Shown: in pieces, positions 1 to 6,232 of the stretch
Numbering within the stretch: position 1 is the first letter of the stretch
How the letters are laid out: the number at the start of each line of letters is the position of its first letter
From: PALSA-1355 sp031400775
Lineage (GTDB): Bacteria > Planctomycetota > Planctomycetia > Pirellulales > PALSA-1355
Assembly: GCA_031400775.1 (NCBI GenBank)
Contig: JANNQN010000441.1
Location: forward strand, 1 to 6,232
DNA: 6,232 nucleotides
Direction: 5' to 3'
The notes under the pieces: model-generated
Told to the model about the DNA's origin: nothing
Databases searched by the model: none
The model's input: only the letters and a program-made list of their open reading frames with translations
Made by a program: the position numbers and the translations under genes

Positions 1-1124
1 GTGTTGGTGGACAGCTCGGGGTCGTCGAGTTCAGCGTGGATCGTCTTGATCTTGTTATGCAAATCCCCGACCAGCTTTTTGTGCGGCGTGTCGGCGGCGG
101 CAGCTTGCAGCCCGCCTAGCGCTTCGCGCACGCTGTATAGCGTGTACATGATCAAACGCATTTTGAGATCGCGTTTCACCTGCTGCGCCTGGTCCAGCTC
201 GGCGTTGCAGATGTCGACCGCCAGATGGCCCAGCGAACTGGCCAGCGCTTGCACGTCGACCTTGGCGGCTGCGGTCGGTTTGGATTGACCGATGAGTTGG
301 GCCATTTCGCACCGCATGGTGGGCCGGGCCATGGGATCGGCCGCGATGGCCGAGATGGCGTTGACGACGTCCCCATTGGCTGTGCCGCCGCTCATTTTGA
401 CCAGAATCGATGCCGCCTGGCGGCGCATCCAATTGTGCCCGTCCGGGGACCGCTTGGGCGGCGGATCTTTCTGCTTCACGAGCGCGAGCATGAACTTCGC
501 GACCTCGTCCTTTTTCTGCAAAGTTCCAGCGGCGGCGAAGCGCTCGAGACCCACATTGGCCGCGATCTTCAATTCATCCTTGAACCTGGGATTTTGCGCC
601 ACTACCCATAACAATGGAAAGGCCTCGGGCAGCGGCTTGCCCTTCGGCTCATCCACGTCGTTCAATTCGCCAATGACAAACATGGCGTTGACTTTGGCCG
701 CGCTATCGTACTTCGAACCGCCCACAATTTCCTTCATCTTGGCCAGCGTCATGCGGTTCAATTCGTCGTGCGCTTGCCCGCTGCGGCCAGTAGTGAGGTA
801 AATCTTCAAGTCCTTGCGCAATCTGAACAGACGGTCGGCTGGTGGACCGGACACGCCGAACGGCGAAGTGATTTCTTTGGTGACGTAGCTTTCGAAGGCT
901 GGCTTATCCGGAATGTTGCGGTCCCGGAGGATCGCCATGAACTCGGCCTTGGTGAGTCCCTTCGCATCGCCAGCCTTTTGGGCCCAGACCGTGGCCACAC
1001 CGAAGGACCAGCCCAATACGGCCAACAGCACGAGCGTAAGCGCCGTGCGAAGCACAGGAAAACGCCGGGTGCCAGATGCCATCGGCCGGGTGCCTGATGC
1101 CACGGGCTGGATTACAGTTGCCAT
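1..1124 (-). CDS. Exported alpha-helical (HEAT-like) protein of unknown function, 3' end outside the window
   Basis: An uninterrupted reading frame on the minus strand runs from ATG at 1124-1122 to the left edge (374 codons seen, no stop), so the C-terminus is missing. The N-terminus reads as a Sec signal: Arg residues at 13, 20, 21 and 26, a hydrophobic core at about 28-47, and a plausible cleavage after Val-Trp-Ala at residue 48. The mature part is mostly helical and charged. Stretches such as 142-155 (AAKVNAMFVIGELN), 183-199 and 232-245 look like degenerate HEAT/ARM-type helical repeats. I see no catalytic motif and do not recognise a named family; HEAT-like is an inference from helix pattern. 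The start is uncertain: in-frame ATG at 1082 (residue 15) or GTG at 1055 (residue 24) would give more typical short signal-peptide n-regions, and none of the three has a strong Shine-Dalgarno. The gene is divergent from the deacetylase-like gene and probably has its own promoter in 1125-1419. Confidence 0.77.
   Translation of the reverse strand, partial: MATVIQPVASGTRPMASGTRRFPVLRTALTLVLLAVLGWSFGVATVWAQKAGDAKGLTKAEFMAILRDRNIPDKPAFESYVTKEITSPFGVSGPPADRLFRLRKDLKIYLTTGRSGQAHDELNRMTLAKMKEIVGGSKYDSAAKVNAMFVIGELNDVDEPKGKPLPEAFPLLWVVAQNPRFKDELKIAANVGLERFAAAGTLQKKDEVAKFMLALVKQKDPPPKRSPDGHNWMRRQAASILVKMSGGTANGDVVNAISAIAADPMARPTMRCEMAQLIGQSKPTAAAKVDVQALASSLGHLAVDICNAELDQAQQVKRDLKMRLIMYTLYSVREALGGLQAAAADTPHKKLVGDLHNKIKTIHAELDDPELSTN
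1064..1105. repeat. Tandem duplication of a 21-bp unit at the start of the minus-strand gene
   Basis: Two adjacent 21-bp copies, 1064-1084 and 1085-1105, each begin GCCGGGTGCC and match at 18 of 21 positions. On the minus strand, read in the gene's frame, they encode VASGTRP followed by MASGTRR, so the length keeps the frame. The repeat lies exactly where the start codon of the exported protein is ambiguous. It may therefore be 5' untranslated sequence rather than coding sequence if translation starts at 1055. Confidence 0.8.
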
Positions 1125-1419
1125 CGATCGTCCCGTTCTCGTGACCCCCGACCCGAGCTTAGAAATGACGTCGCCCGAAGGCACGCAAGCTCAATAGTCA
1201 CTTGGGGTTTGATAAATTATCAACTCTCAGAGTACCACCCCCGGCTGGAATCTGTCAAGCTGTATCGAGCGGCGACGATTTGGCCGACATGAACGGGTCG
1301 AATCGGCCCGCAAAACGTAAGCGGCTAGGGCCGGCGGACTTGGGCGTGGCGACAGGTTCACCGGACAGGCTTTGCTGGCAGTTTACGTCCCCGAACGGCT
1401 CCGAAAAACCACACGTGCC
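1125..1419. other. Divergent intergenic region
   Basis: About 295 bp separate the minus-strand exported protein from the plus-strand deacetylase-like gene, so both promoters should lie here. The only AT-rich stretch is around 1207-1225 and contains a palindrome. I could not find a convincing sigma-70 -35/-10 pair on either strand. A 73-codon frame from TTG 1202 to the TGA at 1421-1423 crosses the region, but its composition and lack of a start signal give no reason to call it a gene. Confidence 0.6.
1209..1223. promoter_or_regulatory. 15-bp perfect palindrome, candidate operator
   Basis: TTGATAAATTATCAA has two perfect 7-bp inverted arms around a single central A. It lies in an AT-rich island inside GC-rich DNA, 85 bp upstream of the minus-strand ATG at 1124 and 197 bp upstream of the plus-strand ATG at 1420. 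A smaller inverted repeat, CTCTCAGAG, follows directly at 1224-1232. Size and symmetry fit a dimeric transcription-factor site, and either half also resembles a -35 box (TTGATA). The regulatory role is an inference. Confidence 0.4.
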
Positions 1420-2382
1420 ATGACCCTGCTCTACTACAACCCCACCTTTCTGGAACACGAGACCGGCAAGCATCCGGAGCGGCCCGAGCGGCTTGTGCAG
1501 ATCGTGCGGCAATTGGAGCGAACGGGCCTGGATGCCCAATGCGTGCGGCCGACCTGGGGGGCCGCCAGCGACGTGCAACTGGCCCGAGTTCACGACCTCG
1601 GCTACGCCACCGAAGTCGAGGCCTTCTCTCGCCAAGGTGGCGGCCGCATTGAGGAAGACACACTTTGCAGCCCTCGGTCATACGATGTGGCCCGATTGGC
1701 CGCGGGCGCTGTCTGCGACGCGGTTTGGCGAGTTGTCCGCGGTGAAGATTCCCAGGCCCTATGTCTCGTGCGGCCCCCTGGACACCACGCCTTGCGTTCG
1801 GCAGCCATGGGGTTTTGTCTGTTCAACAACGTGGCCGTGGGGGCCCGCACGGCCGTCGCCGAATTCGGTTTGGACCGCGTTTTGATCGTCGATTTTGATG
1901 TGCATCATGGCAACGGCACCCAGGCCATTTTCTGGGACGATCCCCAAGTCGGATTTTTTTCGATTCATCGCTGGCCGTTCTACCCCGGCACCGGCGACAG
2001 CGACGAGACGGGCACGGGGGCCGCGCTAGGTACGACTTTGAATCTGCCCGTGGAGTTTGGCACGTCGCGCGCCGATTATCTGGCCCAATTTCGCGGCGGA
2101 TTGGAACGAATCGCGGCGACGATGCGGCCCGACTTGATCCTGATCAGCGCCGGTTTCGATGCGCACCGCGACGACCCGGTGGGCTCCCTGGGGCTCGAAA
2201 TCGAAGATTTCGGCGCGCTGACGAACCTAGTGCTCGACGTGGCGGACGTACACTCGGGCGGTCGCGTGGTGAGTGTGCTCGAAGGGGGCTACAACACGGG
2301 CATCCTGGCCGGCTCGGTGGCCTTGCACCTGGGCGAAATGCTGGCCCGAAACCGGCGTCCCCGCACGGTCGGAGGATGCTGA
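1420..2382 (+). CDS. Histone deacetylase family zinc hydrolase (AcuC / acetylpolyamine amidohydrolase-like)
   Basis: A complete 320-residue, single-domain arginase-fold deacetylase. Motifs visible in order: HPERPERL (18-25) near the N-terminus; RPPGHHA (118-124) with the catalytic His pair H122/H123; GFCLFNN (131-137) lining the active-site tunnel; DFDVHHGNGTQ (158-168) with zinc ligands D160 and H162; SIHRWPFYPGTG (181-192); SAGFDAHRDDP (243-253) with zinc ligand D247; and LEGGYN (287-292) with the transition-state Tyr Y291. All catalytic residues are present, so it should be an active Zn-dependent deacetylase. By family knowledge the substrate could be acetyl-lysine on proteins, acetylated polyamines or another small amide; the sequence does not decide this. 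Start: ATG 1420 begins directly before the family N-terminus (MTLLYYNPTF). A TTG at 1372 would add 16 residues unlike the family. No clear Shine-Dalgarno precedes either. It appears to be transcribed alone, with 241 bp to the next gene. No signal peptide, so it is cytoplasmic. Confidence 0.95.
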   Translation: MTLLYYNPTFLEHETGKHPERPERLVQIVRQLERTGLDAQCVRPTWGAASDVQLARVHDLGYATEVEAFSRQGGGRIEEDTLCSPRSYDVARLAAGAVCDAVWRVVRGEDSQALCLVRPPGHHALRSAAMGFCLFNNVAVGARTAVAEFGLDRVLIVDFDVHHGNGTQAIFWDDPQVGFFSIHRWPFYPGTGDSDETGTGAALGTTLNLPVEFGTSRADYLAQFRGGLERIAATMRPDLILISAGFDAHRDDPVGSLGLEIEDFGALTNLVLDVADVHSGGRVVSVLEGGYNTGILAGSVALHLGEMLARNRRPRTVGGC

Positions 2383-2614
2383 TTGCTCCGGACGTTCCGC
2401 CTGGTCGGAAATGTTCGTAAACGCGGCTCGTTCCGGGGATAAGGACGCGCCGCGTAACGCGCGCGCCGCCTATGACGACTAACCGGTCGCGGTGCTAGCG
2501 GCGGCGCCGGTTCGCAGCGGATTTTCTTCGGACGCCTGGCGCGCACGGACGATCGCTGAAATAACGCACGCGCCGCACAATGGAACCTCGGGCGCGCTCG
2601 ATGGAAACTGTCAC

Positions 2615-2619
2615 GGAAG
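2615..2619 (+). promoter_or_regulatory. Ribosome-binding site supporting the ATG at 2624
   Basis: GGAAG lies 4 bases before ATG 2624, a short spacing. With the signal peptide beginning exactly at this ATG, it supports this start over the upstream TTG at 2492 in the same frame. Confidence 0.5.
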
Positions 2620-2623
2620 AGCG

Positions 2624-4132
2624 ATGGATCGTAGTGTCTTTGTCAGTTGCGCCGCCGCCCTGTTGCCTCTGAGCGCCATCCTCGGCGCCGGTTGCGATTC
2701 GTCGAATGTGAGCACGACGACCTCCGCGACCAGGCCGCCGGCCGTGCTGGCCGAGCTCGAGCACGCCTCGCCCGGTCGCCGCCGCATGCCGCAGGCCCCG
2801 CGACTGGCCTCGGCCGTCGAGACAACCGAGGCCACGGAGAGCGAAACGGCTGCAACGGACGGCGAGAATGACGCCTTGCCCGCGCTTGAACCAGGCGAAA
2901 AGCCGGCCGCGCAGGAGCTGGAGGCAGTCGATCCGGAAGAAGTCGTCGAATCGGCCGAAGCGCCGCTCGACGCTTCCGAGCCGACGGGCGACTCGACGCT
3001 CCAGTTCTCCAACCCGAGCGTCCAGGAAGAAGCCGTTTCGGAGATCGGCCCCGACGTGTGCCCTGAGCCCGCAACGGTCAATCCGCTCGAGCCCGAGGTG
3101 CTGCCCACCACGCCGTTTGTTGGCGATGCGGCGCAAGATGCCGCGCCGATCGTCGCGCCCGAAGCGGCCGAGAGATCGCCGTTGCCCTGGGCCAGCGCTC
3201 TGCCCCCCAACACCGAGACGGCGGCTGTCGTGCGACGCGCCGACATGCGCGTGCGACACGGCTTTCAACTGGCCCAGCGCGGCGCGCTGTATTCGGCGCG
3301 GTCGGAGTACGTCGCGGCCCTGCAATTAATCGCGCAAGCCAACGACGCCGAGCAGTCGAACCAGTACTTCAGCACGGCACTGGCCGCGGGACTGGCCGCC
3401 CTGAAAGAGTCGAGCGATTTTGTCCGCCAGAATCCTCGCAAGCCGCACACCGATGTGGCGGCCATCGTGGGGCGGCATCGGACGTCGATCCTCAAAGACG
3501 GGCCCGGCATGGCATTGACACCGCGAGCGGCTGCCCAGCGGTACTACACCTACGCTCAAGAACAACTGGCCATCGCGGCTGCCGGCGAAACCACGGGCGC
3601 CATGGCGCTATTTGGCCTGGGCAAGGTGGCAATCGATCCGGCCGGCAATCGTGGCTCGCAAGCCCTGGAGCGAACCGCGCAGGCCATGACTCTGTACCAG
3701 GCCTCGCTGCTGGCCGATCCGCGGAATTACCGCGCCGCCAACGAGCTGGGAGTGCTGGTTGCCGACAGCGGCGGATTGCCGCGGGCTCGCGAGCTGTTCG
3801 TCAGTAGCGTATCGCTCTCGCCGCAGCCGGCCACCTGGCGAAACCTGGCCGTTGTCCACGCCCGGCTCGGCGAAAAACAACTGGCCGACGCTGCGGGAGC
3901 CCAGGCCGTCGCGCTCGAACAGGCCGGCGTGACCAACTCGCCGTCCGTGAAATGGGTGGATCCGGCGACGTTTTCGCGCACTGTGCCCGTGACCGACAGC
4001 ATGGTGCCGACCGTCGCGGCGCCCAAACGGCCGGCCGCCGCTGCCGAGACCGCGGCGAGTGAGCAGAAGGCTCCCGTTTCGACCGCCAAGAAGGGCATTT
4101 CCGGCTGGCTTCCGTGGAATCCCCGCCGCTAG
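2624..4132 (+). CDS. TPR-containing lipoprotein, partner of a polysaccharide export protein
   Basis: A 502-residue exported protein. Residues 1-24 form a signal peptide ending in LGAGC, with C24 as probable lipidation site; Gly rather than Leu at -3 makes the lipobox slightly atypical. Residues about 25-200 are low-complexity, rich in Ala, Glu, Pro, Ser and Thr and strongly acidic around 65-115, so probably disordered. Residues about 205-435 are helical; the segment about 345-432 reads as tetratricopeptide repeats (alternating small and aromatic positions, e.g. NYRAANELGVLVADSGGLPR and ATWRNLAVVHARLGEKQLA). The C-terminal tail (about 450-502) is again Ala/Pro/Thr-rich and ends in a basic, Trp-containing stretch. 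The neighbour 9 bp downstream encodes a Wza-like export protein, so the pair is probably one operon, and this protein may be a periplasmic or outer-membrane assembly partner, much as TPR lipoproteins serve other secretion pores. That role is inferred. The upstream TTG start at 2492 would bury the signal peptide behind 44 residues and is not used here. Confidence 0.85.
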   Translation: MDRSVFVSCAAALLPLSAILGAGCDSSNVSTTTSATRPPAVLAELEHASPGRRRMPQAPRLASAVETTEATESETAATDGENDALPALEPGEKPAAQELEAVDPEEVVESAEAPLDASEPTGDSTLQFSNPSVQEEAVSEIGPDVCPEPATVNPLEPEVLPTTPFVGDAAQDAAPIVAPEAAERSPLPWASALPPNTETAAVVRRADMRVRHGFQLAQRGALYSARSEYVAALQLIAQANDAEQSNQYFSTALAAGLAALKESSDFVRQNPRKPHTDVAAIVGRHRTSILKDGPGMALTPRAAAQRYYTYAQEQLAIAAAGETTGAMALFGLGKVAIDPAGNRGSQALERTAQAMTLYQASLLADPRNYRAANELGVLVADSGGLPRARELFVSSVSLSPQPATWRNLAVVHARLGEKQLADAAGAQAVALEQAGVTNSPSVKWVDPATFSRTVPVTDSMVPTVAAPKRPAAAAETAASEQKAPVSTAKKGISGWLPWNPRR

Positions 4133-4141
4133 TCGCAAAGG

Positions 4142-5449
4142 ATGCTACCCGAAATGAAGTTCACACCAGTTTTGACTCGCACTGATTCAGTCATTCGCCG
4201 CCCGGCGATTGCGCTGGCGCTCGTGTGCGTTGTTGTCGGGCTGGCCGTTTATCGCTCGCCGCGGTGCACGCAATTCGGTGATACGGCGGAGAGGAGCGAA
4301 GTCCGCACCGTCCCCCAGGCGCAAGCTTGGGCGAGCCGGATTCTATCCCTCTGCCCCGTGGCCGAGGACGGGATTCAACTATGCCAGGTGCTGACACCGG
4401 CGGATCCCAATCCGATTGCGGCGATCGACTGTGTGAACAACCCTTGCCTGGACTGTGGAGCGCGGGGCTGGGACGCGATGGGCCCAACGGCGGATTTCCA
4501 GGAATGGGCCCAGGGTGAATACGTGGGCCGCTCCCGGTTGTCGCACGTGCCCGAGTATCGGCTGCGGGTCGACGACGTGTTGGATTTCGTGTTCCGCGTC
4601 ACCCGCAATGAGATTCCCAACTCCTACGAGATCAACGTCGGCGACGAGGTGACGGTCGAGTCGACGACGGACAATGAATTGAAGCGGACGTTGATCGTGC
4701 TGCCCGACGGCACGATTACGCTGCCGCTTTTGGGACAGGTGCGGGCCGCGAACATGAGCGTGCCCCAGTTGCGGGATGAGCTCGACAAGCTGTACTCCAA
4801 GTACTACAAAATCCCGGCTATCACGGTCACGCCGGTGAAGGTCGACACGCAGCTCGAAGACCTGCGCTACACCGTCGGCGGCCGATCGGGCTTCGGCGGC
4901 CAGGTTCGCTCCGGACGCATCACGCCTGAGGGCACGATTCAGTTGCCGGCCGTGGGCTCGGTGCCGGCGCAAGGTTTGACGCTGGACGAGTTCCGCGAGG
5001 AGTTGCGCGAGCGCTTCGCCGAAAAGATCGAAGGCATCGAGGTCATGCCGATCCTGATGGCCCGCGCGCCGAGGTATGTGTATGTGCTGGGCGAGGTGAA
5101 ACTGCCGGGCCGCTACACGCTGGAAGCGCCCACCACGGTGATGCAAGCCATCGCCATGGCCGGAAGTTGGAACAACGGAGCGCACTTGCCGCAGATCGTC
5201 GTCTTTCGCCGTGCCGACGACTGGCGGTTGATAGCCACGGTGCTCGATCTGCGGGCCGCACTGCTCGGCCGCCAGCCGTGTCCCGAGGGAGAAATCTGGA
5301 TCGGTGACGCCGATTTGATCATCGTGCCTAAGTCGAGGATTCTGCGGGCCGACAACATCATCGAATTGGTGTTTACGAAGGGGCTGTACGGAATCTTCCC
5401 ATTCAGCGGCAATGTCTCGTACACCACCCTCTCTGCGCTAGCCCCATAA
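4142..5449 (+). CDS. Polysaccharide export protein, Wza-like (Poly_export and SLBB domains)
   Basis: A 435-residue envelope protein of the Wza/outer-membrane polysaccharide export family. A basic stretch and hydrophobic segment at about 19-37 act as signal or anchor; C29 lies inside it and C42 after it, but neither sits in a proper lipobox, unlike classical Wza. Residues about 65-110 contain C71, C81 and the cluster C97-x4-C102-x2-C105. The Poly_export domain spans about 138-235, with YRLRVDDVLDFV, then YEINVGDEVTVE, then LPDGTITLPLLGQV and a helix. A second copy of the strand-helix unit follows at 259-293 (ITPEGTIQLPAVGSV, then LTLDEFREEL). An SLBB-type domain covers about 310-396 (YVYVLGEVKLPGRYTL, then TVMQAIAMAGSW). 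The C-terminal segment (403-421) is hydrophobic and could form the membrane helix of the pore. It lies 9 bp after the TPR lipoprotein gene, consistent with co-transcription. Start: ATG 4142 has AAGG directly against it; the in-frame ATG at 4154 (residue 5), about 11 bases after AAAGGA, is equally possible. Confidence 0.92.
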   Translation: MLPEMKFTPVLTRTDSVIRRPAIALALVCVVVGLAVYRSPRCTQFGDTAERSEVRTVPQAQAWASRILSLCPVAEDGIQLCQVLTPADPNPIAAIDCVNNPCLDCGARGWDAMGPTADFQEWAQGEYVGRSRLSHVPEYRLRVDDVLDFVFRVTRNEIPNSYEINVGDEVTVESTTDNELKRTLIVLPDGTITLPLLGQVRAANMSVPQLRDELDKLYSKYYKIPAITVTPVKVDTQLEDLRYTVGGRSGFGGQVRSGRITPEGTIQLPAVGSVPAQGLTLDEFREELRERFAEKIEGIEVMPILMARAPRYVYVLGEVKLPGRYTLEAPTTVMQAIAMAGSWNNGAHLPQIVVFRRADDWRLIATVLDLRAALLGRQPCPEGEIWIGDADLIIVPKSRILRADNIIELVFTKGLYGIFPFSGNVSYTTLSALAP

Positions 5450-5484
5450 CCGGCGGACTTCGCCGGACGCCGGAGCCGTTTTTT
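5450..5484 (+). terminator. Candidate intrinsic terminator after the export gene
   Basis: Directly after the TAA at 5447-5449, CCGGCG (5450-5455) and CGCCGG (5461-5466) form a perfect 6-bp GC stem with a GACTT loop. A second CGCCGG at 5468-5473 could pair instead with the first arm. Six T follow at 5479-5484. With the first pairing the T-run is 12 bases from the stem; with the second it is 5 bases away. The spacing is not ideal, so termination is plausible rather than certain. Confidence 0.45.
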
Positions 5485-5625
5485 GGCTTCGCACCGCTTT
5501 TCAGCGCCGCTCGGCCGGTTTATGTTGATGCCCACTAGGCGGCGTCCCGGCAATCCCCCTCAACGTATCTCGCGCGAAGCGCGCGGGGGCGGGTCGTCGC
5601 CCAACTCCCACCTAGAACCACTCCC

Positions 5626-5631
5626 GAGGAG
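5626..5631 (+). promoter_or_regulatory. Strong Shine-Dalgarno for the SGNH hydrolase
   Basis: GAGGAG sits 8 bases before ATG 5640. It is the best ribosome-binding site in the window and fixes this start over the in-frame ATG at residue 7 (5658). Confidence 0.75.
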
Positions 5632-5639
5632 CACCGGCG

Positions 5640-6232
5640 ATGAATCCAAATCGGACGATGAAGCTTTTCTTGACCAGCGTTGCAGTTTGCGCTTTGGCTT
5701 TCGTCGGAGGCGCCCAGAAGCAGCTTCCCACAACGGTCGACCCCAAGCCGCGCGACGGCAATTGGATGCAGCGGCACGACAGCTTCAACGAGCGGGTCAA
5801 GAAGGGCAACGTCGATCTGCTGCTGATCGGCGATTCGATCACGCAGGGATGGGAAGGCGCCGGCAAGGACGCCTGGGAAAAGCACTACGGCAAGCGGAAC
5901 GCCGTGAATCTGGGGATCGGCGGCGACCGCACCCAGCACGTCTTGTGGCGGCTCGACAACGGTAACATCGAGGGCATCGCCCCCAAGCTGGCCGTGCTCA
6001 TGATCGGCACGAACAACTCCAACGGCACCGACAACACGGCCGAAGAAATCGGCGAGGGCATTCAGGCCATCGTGAAGAAGCTGCGCGCGAAATTGCCGCA
6101 GACCAAAGTACTCATCTTGGCCGTGTTCCCCCGCGGAGATAAACCGAATCCGCAGCGCGAGAAGAATGCCAAGGCCAGCGAGATCGCCTCGAAGTTGGCC
6201 GACGATCAGTTTGTGTTCTTCCAGGACATCGG
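5640..6232 (+). CDS. Secreted SGNH/GDSL hydrolase, PAF-acetylhydrolase Ib catalytic subunit-like, 3' end outside the window
   Basis: The first 197 codons of a GDSL-type esterase; no stop before the right edge. Residues 1-25 form a Sec signal (MNPNRTMKLF, then a hydrophobic core, then GGA before QKQ), so the enzyme should be exported. SGNH blocks: block I LLIGDSITQGW (61-71) with nucleophile S66; block II NLGIGGDRT (90-98) with an oxyanion Gly; block III IGTNNSNGT (122-130) with the oxyanion Asn. Block V, holding the catalytic Asp-x-x-His, lies beyond the window. The stretches GIGGDRTQHVLWRLDNG (92-108), TAEEIGEGIQAIV (133-145) and PRGDKPNPQREKNAK (164-178) closely resemble, from memory, the mammalian platelet-activating-factor acetylhydrolase Ib alpha subunits, so it belongs to that branch of the family. 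In bacteria such proteins are usually esterases or acetylesterases, possibly acting on acetylated polysaccharide; the substrate here is unknown. It is preceded by a probable terminator and its own ribosome-binding site, so it is likely a separate unit from the export genes. Confidence 0.93.
   Translation, partial: MNPNRTMKLFLTSVAVCALAFVGGAQKQLPTTVDPKPRDGNWMQRHDSFNERVKKGNVDLLLIGDSITQGWEGAGKDAWEKHYGKRNAVNLGIGGDRTQHVLWRLDNGNIEGIAPKLAVLMIGTNNSNGTDNTAEEIGEGIQAIVKKLRAKLPQTKVLILAVFPRGDKPNPQREKNAKASEIASKLADDQFVFFQDI

Noticed and set aside
225..801. Overlapping plus-strand open frames opposite the first gene
   Set aside because: They are antisense to the continuous minus-strand frame from 1124, which has a signal peptide and sensible composition.
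1202..1423. 73-codon plus-strand frame whose stop overlaps the deacetylase start (ATGA)
   Set aside because: TTG start without ribosome-binding site and no recognisable protein features; the overlap is probably chance.
2481..2528. AACCGG...CCGGTT inverted repeat followed by a short T-rich stretch, possible terminator after the deacetylase gene
   Set aside because: The 20-base interior and the 9-base gap, with the T-run broken by C, make it a poor intrinsic terminator, and it lies about 100 bp after the stop.
2495..3325. 276-codon minus-strand open frame opposite the TPR lipoprotein gene
   Set aside because: Arg/Gly-rich composition typical of an antisense frame in GC-rich DNA; the plus strand there encodes a signal peptide and conserved gene order.
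4379..5185. 268-codon minus-strand open frame opposite the export gene
   Set aside because: His/Arg-rich shadow frame; the plus strand encodes clear Poly_export and SLBB motifs.
5571..5583. CGCGC-GAA-GCGCG hairpin upstream of the SGNH hydrolase
   Set aside because: Short GC palindromes of this kind occur by chance at this composition; no T-run or conserved riboswitch feature accompanies it.
5483..5965. 160-codon plus-strand frame overlapping the SGNH hydrolase start
   Set aside because: Arg-rich out-of-frame reading; the frame from 5640 has a strong ribosome-binding site, signal peptide and SGNH motifs.

Overview
The window is GC-rich bacterial DNA. The gene repertoire and protein style suggest a planctomycete, probably of the Pirellulales type: a helical-repeat secreted protein with no named family, an Ala/Glu/Pro-rich TPR lipoprotein next to a divergent Wza-like export protein, a secreted GDSL/SGNH hydrolase close to the platelet-activating-factor acetylhydrolase Ib catalytic subunits, and sparse Shine-Dalgarno use. 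This assignment is inferred from sequence recognition only; no search was run.

Layout: (1) Positions 1-1124, minus strand, hold an exported alpha-helical protein that runs off the left edge. Its start region carries a 21-bp tandem duplication. (2) Positions 1125-1419 form the divergent intergenic region, with an AT-rich 15-bp perfect palindrome. (3) Positions 1420-2382, plus strand, encode a complete single-domain histone-deacetylase-family zinc hydrolase with all catalytic residues. (4) Positions 2624-4132 and 4142-5449, plus strand, are 9 bp apart and look co-transcribed: a TPR lipoprotein, then a polysaccharide export (Wza-type, Poly_export plus SLBB) protein with an odd Cys-containing N-terminal region. 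A GC hairpin with a nearby T-run follows at 5450-5484. (5) Positions 5640-6232, plus strand, are the 5' part of the SGNH hydrolase gene, preceded by a good ribosome-binding site and cut by the right edge.

Functionally, only the TPR lipoprotein and export protein look like a working pair: an envelope module for moving polysaccharide across the outer membrane, with no polymerase, co-polymerase or glycosyltransferase gene in the window. The deacetylase-like enzyme, the helical protein and the SGNH hydrolase appear to be independent transcription units. I saw no tRNA, rRNA, CRISPR array, transposase or phage gene. I found no clear undescribed system. The points most worth a second look are the repeat at the first gene's start, the palindrome between the divergent genes, and the unusual architecture of the export protein.
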